Of a stretch of 64,000 bases of DNA, positions 59,101 to 64,000 are shown piece by piece. Below the pieces are notes generated by a model, which worked only from the letters and a program-made list of their open reading frames with translations, had not been told where the DNA came from and ran no database searches. This DNA is from Romanomermis culicivorax (Eukaryota > Nematoda > Enoplea > Mermithida > Mermithidae): positions 372,001 to 436,000 of the forward strand of contig CAWUHX010000211.1 of assembly GCA_963922205.1 (NCBI GenBank). Reading direction: 5' to 3'. The first letter of the stretch is position 1. Each line of letters opens with the position of its first letter. The position numbers and the translations under genes were made by a program.

Positions 59101-61401
59101 TGCCTTACATACGAGTCTTTACCGTTCGAAATTTTGACCGGTTCATACTCGTGGTAATCAACTTCCAGACATGGTATCTCCAATAACTGCTTCGTTTCTT
59201 TTCTATACCTTAGGTAATTCTCGTATAAAACCATAGATACTGGTTCATCGAGTCTACTGAAACTCTTCCCTCGATTAACCATATCTACCACCTTGTTCAT
59301 TATTCGAGTCCTAATCTGCTTTTCCGACAAAGCTTCTTCGAACTCTTCATCCTCACTTACCGTATCATTACCGTCTACATTCTTACTTTTCTCTTTAACG
59401 GTATAATCAGGATGAATACCCTTAGGTATACTCACGTCTCTTCCTCTCTTCGGATTTGCCTCGTAATGAGGGAAGCTGTACTCCACATAGCCTCCAAATG
59501 AGGTGTCCATTTGGGCAGCCATACGGGCATACGCTTCCTGTCTCATTACGTGGTAAATAGCCGACGACTGCGGCTCCTCTACTTCCGGACTTCCACAAAA
59601 AGTCTGCGGAAAATTCTCTCCATGTATGATATTAAAAAACCTGTACAACCTGTACGACATTATCTGGATTTGATCCGCTTTCATCAAATCATGCGGAAAA
59701 TACTGGAATCCGACCTCGACTTCCATAGCTAACTCATAGTGGAAAAACGCTAAGAAAACCAACAATGAGTAGTAGGCGTCCAGTGCTGAATACCTGATTT
59801 CAAACTGCGTCAACGTGTGCCTACAGAATCGTTCACGTTGCGCTCTCTGACGGAAATCGATTTGGAAATAACCAACGTCCGCCAGATACAGCTCCGTGAA
59901 CAATCCTTTCAGCTTAAAAGTTTCCGGGCAAAGTCCTAACTTCCTGGACATTGCCAAAAATCTTCCGTTCAATTGATCTCCTACCTTGGCTACGTCATAA
60001 TAACGGCCATACGAAGATGTAATTCTATACTTGATCTCTGCTGTCAGATCAACATCCTGGTGATTTCTGCCTGCGCCATTAACATTCCAGACGGCAACCA
60101 GATCTGTAACCGAGTTGTATCCAACGAGAAGCATGTCCGAATCTAAGAGCTCATGAATGAGCGTCCATTCCTTCGGCATGATTGTCGTAGTATCTACAAC
60201 AAAAGTGTCTCCAGTCACCGTCGAGAAGCTAATGACTCTCGCGAACTCCTTCCCTTTTGGGTTATCAACCCCAGAAGTCGCGAAAACCTTGCTTACATAT
60301 TCTTGAGTTACTTTTTCGGTATCAAAACCGATAACTGGCTGTCCTCGAAACCTGCTCACCTTCAGAGTTTCGATCATCTCAGCCACCTTACCTATTTCGA
60401 CCAATTTCGGTTCTGTTAGTTCCAACGGAAATCTTCCGAACGTCGTTGCAAACCATCGTTCCAATTCGCCGACTCTAACAATGCGTTTAACATTGTAGTC
60501 TAAAAAATTCAGGCGAAATGTTTACAACTTTTTAATGAAAATTTTTCCCAAAGCGGACAAACATCGGTTAAACTCTACCTTCACCACAGATAGTAAGCAC
60601 AAATAGGAAAAAGGAAAAAAGAAAATTGCAAGCAGGGGAAAATAAGGTACCAAACATATATTGGGTTAGTGTTGGCAGATAGTTAAACACAAGTGCGGCC
60701 CCAACTTCTACCTTATACGGGAGTACACGCACAGACCACCTGCGTCTTCCATCAATCGACTGCATGCCGTCTCAATCCAACGCCCAAAACGGCCTATCCA
60801 ATCAATAAATTAAGAATTTCCAAGAAGAAATTTGAAAATATATTTACTAATTTACCCAAAATGTGGAAATTCGTAGAAAATTAAATGAAGATGGAATTTA
60901 GAAATTTAAATAAATTTTTCAAATTATCTACCCCTAGTCGACTAGTTGCTACACTCCACTTCTTCCCCATCACATAGACGAATTTATTCAACTCGCTATG
61001 TGTGTAGAGGAATAATGTAGTTTCGCAAAAAGTCCAAATTTTGCGCTACGGGCAGCTTTGCCACACTTTTTCAAGTTGACAGAACAATTATGTTCCCACT
61101 AAATTTTTACAATTGTCTAGGCCTTCGTCTAGACACCCGTGGGCTATGACATCCTGCTTTGCCCAAGTAATTTTTAGATTAACTAAGTTTAATAACTTAG
61201 GTCGCTTACCATCGACTAAGAAATACCGATTGTTTTGCCGCACCTGCGGCTGTCCGTAGGTCACGTGGGGGTCCGTGACCAAATACTGTTTCGTCCGGCG
61301 TCCATTGGGGGGCCTGGACATTCCTTCCGCTTCTTTTTCGAATTCTAATAATTCGGCACTATCAATTTTTGCGAAAAATTTTTAATAATTTTTTATAAGA
61401 G
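56184..61401 (-). CDS. Retroelement copy A ORF3: DEDDy exonuclease fusion protein, two exons
   Basis: Exon 61401-61210 (Met MSRPPNGRRT at 61321) splices in phase to 60499-56184, giving 1475 residues. Residues about 85-290 form an RNase D-like 3'-5' exonuclease: motif I VIGFDTEKV (D97, E99), motif II GYNSVTDL (D170), motif III RYSALDAYY (Y274, D278), a complete DEDDy set. After a region of about 400 residues with no known match come a Pro/Gln/Val-rich linker, a coiled coil (about 847-887, EAEKEIERQKEIFTKQ-like), a basic NLS-like GRRKLARRANRAKKRE, and a Ser/Thr/Lys linker. A helical module follows (about 1124-1290: VLRDYWDVHKKF, YENYGDHFDVQGGF), then a Gly/Arg/Tyr-rich tail. It lies downstream of pol in env position and has no membrane segment or signal peptide. 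The role is inferred to be nucleic-acid trimming or binding. The long intact frame suggests recent activity. Confidence 0.85.
60500..61209 (-). other. ORF3 intron (710 bp), copy A
   Basis: Donor GATG/GTAAGC and acceptor TTTTTTAG/AC join codon G|AC and fuse YFLVD to DYNVK. Copy C has the same donor and acceptor at the homologous positions. A further acceptor, TTTTTCAG/CTCTTA, precedes the 5' exon in both, implying splicing from an upstream leader. The intron includes 1-kb-scale AT-rich DNA without ORFs. Confidence 0.7.
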
Positions 61402-61793
61402 CTGAAAAATCGACAAATTTTCCGCTTTCGCTACTTTTTGTCTATTTTCACTCTAAAACTCAGCGGTTTTCCCAATTCTTCCAATATTCACAGAATTGGG
61501 GGGCAACAATTAAGTATTTCCTCCGAAATTAATCGGACTCGGGAAAATTTAAGATTTAGGCCGCGAAAAAAGTTTTAAAAATTTAGGTTTTTGCGAAGAG
61601 TGGTTTTTTACCAAAAATTTTGAGAAATTTTTAGATTTACGCGAGAAAAATTTAAAAATACACCATAAATACGCGATAAATACATAAATAATTACAATTA
61701 ATTACAATTTGTACTTAAATACATAATTGGGACGGAAAAAATATGGGGGGGTAATCATACGCACACACACACACGAAAATCCAGCGCTACGCG
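61402..61793 (-). other. Spacer between pol and ORF3 5' exon, copy A
   Basis: Noncoding, AT-rich, with a poly-C/CA run near pol. The homologous spacer in copy C (49965-50331) keeps the same landmarks (GGGGGTAATCATAC, ACACACAC). Confidence 0.6.
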
Positions 61794-64000
61794 CTACGGC
61801 AGTTTATAATTACTAATTTTTGAATCTACAGTAAACTGCGTGTCCTTAGATGACACGTCGTTAGACTGCAGCCATCTGCCGGTCTCGTAGCGAAAGTGCT
61901 TTAACCTGCTCACGGATACCACCTGCTTTTTCAGCGGCTCTCTCCAGTGAGCGATTTCAAGCACATTCTCTGATAATCTCTTATTATCAGTAACAACATA
62001 CGGTCCTTGCCACGGCAGACCCAGTTTTTTCTGTTTATCGACTTTCAGCAAAACCCAATCATTGACGGAATAATCATGAGCTTTTGCTTTACGGTCAAAA
62101 AACTTTTTACTGCTCTCCGCAGCCTTCCTGATATTCTCTGCAATGGTCTCATAAGTTTCTACTAAACTTTCGGTTAGTATATGCTTATAAGCCTCATAGT
62201 TCATTGGCAGAACTATGTTTCTAGCAACACCAATACTAATGCCAAAATTTGCCTCATGACCTCTCAATAAGGCAAATGGAGAACATCTCGTTGAGGTATG
62301 AGGTGTGGCATTATATGCAAAAACGACAGATTGCAAATATCTGTCCCACTTATCTGAATCCTCTATAGCAACTTTTCGCAACTGCTTGATCAAGGTTTGG
62401 TTAAACCTTTCAACCATTCCATTTCCTTGTGGATGGTAGGCAGTTGTGAAAATCTTCTGACACTCCAACAATTTACAGACTGACGTCATCAAATCAGCTG
62501 TAAAGCATGAACCGTTATCACTCAACAATTTCACCGGGGTTCCATGCCTGAACACAATATTCCGAAGAAAACTGTCCACAATGGTTACAGCAGACTGATC
62601 CGGGATCATTTCTGCTTCCACCCATTTTGTAAAGTAATCTTGAAATACTATCACATACGGTCTTTTCTCGCTCATGGGAGAAATTCCCACAATATCTACA
62701 GAGACTATGTCAAATGGTCCTCTAGGAATGATTGGATTCAATGGCGGAATCGTGGCCTTTCCTGGAGTCGCAATTTGACATATCGGACAAAAGCTGATCC
62801 AGCTCCGAACATCCTTCTCGATGCTCGGCCACCAGAACCGCTTCTTAATAATAGCAAGGGTTCTCTTAAACCCTTGATGCGTCATCATTACTGCTCCATG
62901 ATACTGATGCAGGACAACTTTTTTGAGAACAGAGGGGACAACAATTTGATCCTCTGCCTCGCCAAAAGTCTCTCTATATAGTATCCCTTGATCGATATAA
63001 AAGCTACTTTGAGACTTAGTGCTACTAAAAGCACTTAGTTTCTCGAAGATCACTTTTAGATCTTTATCCTTTCCTTGCAACTTTGACATCAAGGCGTTTG
63101 AGATAAGCCCTTTTGGTCTACCATCTTCAATCTCTGGGGCTTCTTCAAACTCCTTCTCCTTTGGTTTAAATATTCTCTTCACCTCTTCTTTAGGTTTTGC
63201 TTGCCCAGGAGGATGTCCTTTTTCCTCCTGCTGCAAGTTTTTTGCCATTTGTCTAGTGACTACCGCCTCAATTTCATATTTCTCAGGCGTTCGATAATTA
63301 TCAAATTCTGGAGAAATATTAAGTTGAGTTTCATCACTAACACCATAATTTGAAGCCACTGAAGCTGTGGCCATCTTCACCGGAGTGAAGACTCCTACAG
63401 CCTCATCCACTTCATCTCCTCTGAGTTCCCGAAGTTGTTTCACTAAAACTTTGTGGTTTTGGTTAAGGACTTCGTCTTCAGTAAGAGATTTCCCATCTTC
63501 CTTCTGAAAGATAAGTTCCCATTTTGGTGGCAACTTCTCTTTCTGCTCATCCGGTTCCTCCTTCCTGGAGAGGAAATCTGCCATGGCATTTTGTCTGCCA
63601 GGCACATACTCCAACTTGTGATTAAACTGGCAAATGAATGCGTACCACCTCTTGAGTTTGTCGTTAGTCTGTGTATTCACCCTCATTGATAATAATGGTT
63701 TGTGGTCAGTTTGAATCCTGACCTTTTGGCCCAAAAGATAATGTTTATAAATTTTAAGGCCGTAAACCACAGCTAAGCATTCCCTTTCGGTGGCGCACCA
63801 TTTCCTTTCTTCCGCCCGCAATATCCGACTATTGTAGGCAACTACCCAACGTTCCGAGTCAGTCTCTTGACATAACACTGCTCCCAATGCAATTCCACTG
63901 GCATCCGTTTGAAGAATGAATCGTGCAGATCCATCTAGAATTGGATGTCTTAAGAAAGGTACTGAGGTCAATGCTACTTTGAGCTTCTCAAAAGTTGTGT
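61794..64000 (-). CDS. pol: Retroelement copy A pol: RT end, RNase H, integrase (partial)
   Basis: An uninterrupted minus-strand frame entering from the right edge and ending NYKLP, stop at 61794; the first Met at 63971 is internal. From its N-terminus: RT connection (LKVALTSVPFL), RNase H (QTDASGIALGAVL, ATERECLAVVYGL, TDHKPLL), and a variable Lys/Glu-rich linker. Integrase follows with zinc finger QYHGAVMMTHQG and FCPICQ, and core SVDIVGIS, LLSDNGSCF and QGNGMVERFNQT carrying the D,D-35-E triad. The C-terminal GPY/F module is KLGLPWQGPYVV. No chromodomain. Domain order RT-RNH-INT is Ty3/gypsy. Gag, protease and RT catalytic core lie outside the window. Confidence 0.92.
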   Translation of the reverse strand, partial: TTFEKLKVALTSVPFLRHPILDGSARFILQTDASGIALGAVLCQETDSERWVVAYNSRILRAEERKWCATERECLAVVYGLKIYKHYLLGQKVRIQTDHKPLLSMRVNTQTNDKLKRWYAFICQFNHKLEYVPGRQNAMADFLSRKEEPDEQKEKLPPKWELIFQKEDGKSLTEDEVLNQNHKVLVKQLRELRGDEVDEAVGVFTPVKMATASVASNYGVSDETQLNISPEFDNYRTPEKYEIEAVVTRQMAKNLQQEEKGHPPGQAKPKEEVKRIFKPKEKEFEEAPEIEDGRPKGLISNALMSKLQGKDKDLKVIFEKLSAFSSTKSQSSFYIDQGILYRETFGEAEDQIVVPSVLKKVVLHQYHGAVMMTHQGFKRTLAIIKKRFWWPSIEKDVRSWISFCPICQIATPGKATIPPLNPIIPRGPFDIVSVDIVGISPMSEKRPYVIVFQDYFTKWVEAEMIPDQSAVTIVDSFLRNIVFRHGTPVKLLSDNGSCFTADLMTSVCKLLECQKIFTTAYHPQGNGMVERFNQTLIKQLRKVAIEDSDKWDRYLQSVVFAYNATPHTSTRCSPFALLRGHEANFGISIGVARNIVLPMNYEAYKHILTESLVETYETIAENIRKAAESSKKFFDRKAKAHDYSVNDWVLLKVDKQKKLGLPWQGPYVVTDNKRLSENVLEIAHWREPLKKQVVSVSRLKHFRYETGRWLQSNDVSSKDTQFTVDSKISNYKLP

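Noticed and set aside
56154-60419. Several plus-strand ORFs over ORF3
   Set aside because: They are antisense shadows of the 1475-residue ORF3, without conservation in copies B or C.
56184-60499. ORF3 as an independent host gene
   Set aside because: Homologues sit at the same place after integrase in copies B and C, with shared splice sites in A and C, so it travels with the retroelement.
56184-61401. ORF3 as an envelope glycoprotein
   Set aside because: No signal peptide, fusion peptide or membrane segment is visible; composition is soluble and Gly/Arg-rich.

Overview
The window reads as animal (invertebrate) nuclear DNA. It is AT-rich, its genes carry GT-AG introns of 0.6-2.8 kb, it contains a rhodopsin-family neuropeptide-type receptor, and most of the rest is transposable elements, including LTR retroelements, Helitrons, Tc1/mariner debris and many TIR miniature elements. 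A 100-base run of N marks a scaffold gap, so this is a draft assembly. I cannot name the species. Arthropod or another protostome is a guess.

Layout. 1-13150: a decayed and rearranged copy (copy B) of a Ty3/gypsy-like retroelement. Gag, protease and the start of RT are on +. RT end, RNase H and integrase are inverted on -. A large palindrome then carries the element's third ORF. 13151-36800: gene-poor DNA packed with repeats. The largest are two related 3.0 and 3.65 kb Helitrons in opposite orientation (17139-20138 and 31458-35105), each with a ~97-bp tandem array. Several TIR elements have readable target-site duplications. 36824-44886 (+): a four-exon, 481-residue GPCR of the NPY/NPF-receptor type whose introns host an hAT-like MITE (37515-37953), a Tc1 remnant, a 1.15-kb TIR element and trinucleotide microsatellites. 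45404-46494 (-): the last two exons of an unidentified gene converging on the GPCR. 47560-53150 (-): a second decayed copy (copy C) of the same retroelement, interrupted by an unrelated Ty3/gypsy element D (53150-55490). 55591-64000 (-): the 3' two thirds of a largely intact copy A: pol C-terminus (RNase H, integrase), a 5' exon, a ~0.7-kb intron and a 1475-residue ORF3.

The most notable content is this retroelement lineage. Downstream of pol it carries a giant ORF3 that begins with an RNase D-like DEDDy 3'-5' exonuclease domain. A Pro/Gln/Thr-rich linker, a coiled coil, a conserved alpha-helical module and a Gly/Arg-rich tail follow. ORF3 is next to pol in all three copies. Copies A and C share an in-phase intron, so ORF3 is probably made from a spliced subgenomic mRNA, as env genes are. 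From memory, DEDDy exonuclease ORF3s have been reported in LTR retrotransposons of bdelloid rotifers. The fusion architecture and splicing seen here look additional. Comparing copies also shows CpG positions of copy A turned to TpG/CpA in copy C, which points to methylation of these elements.
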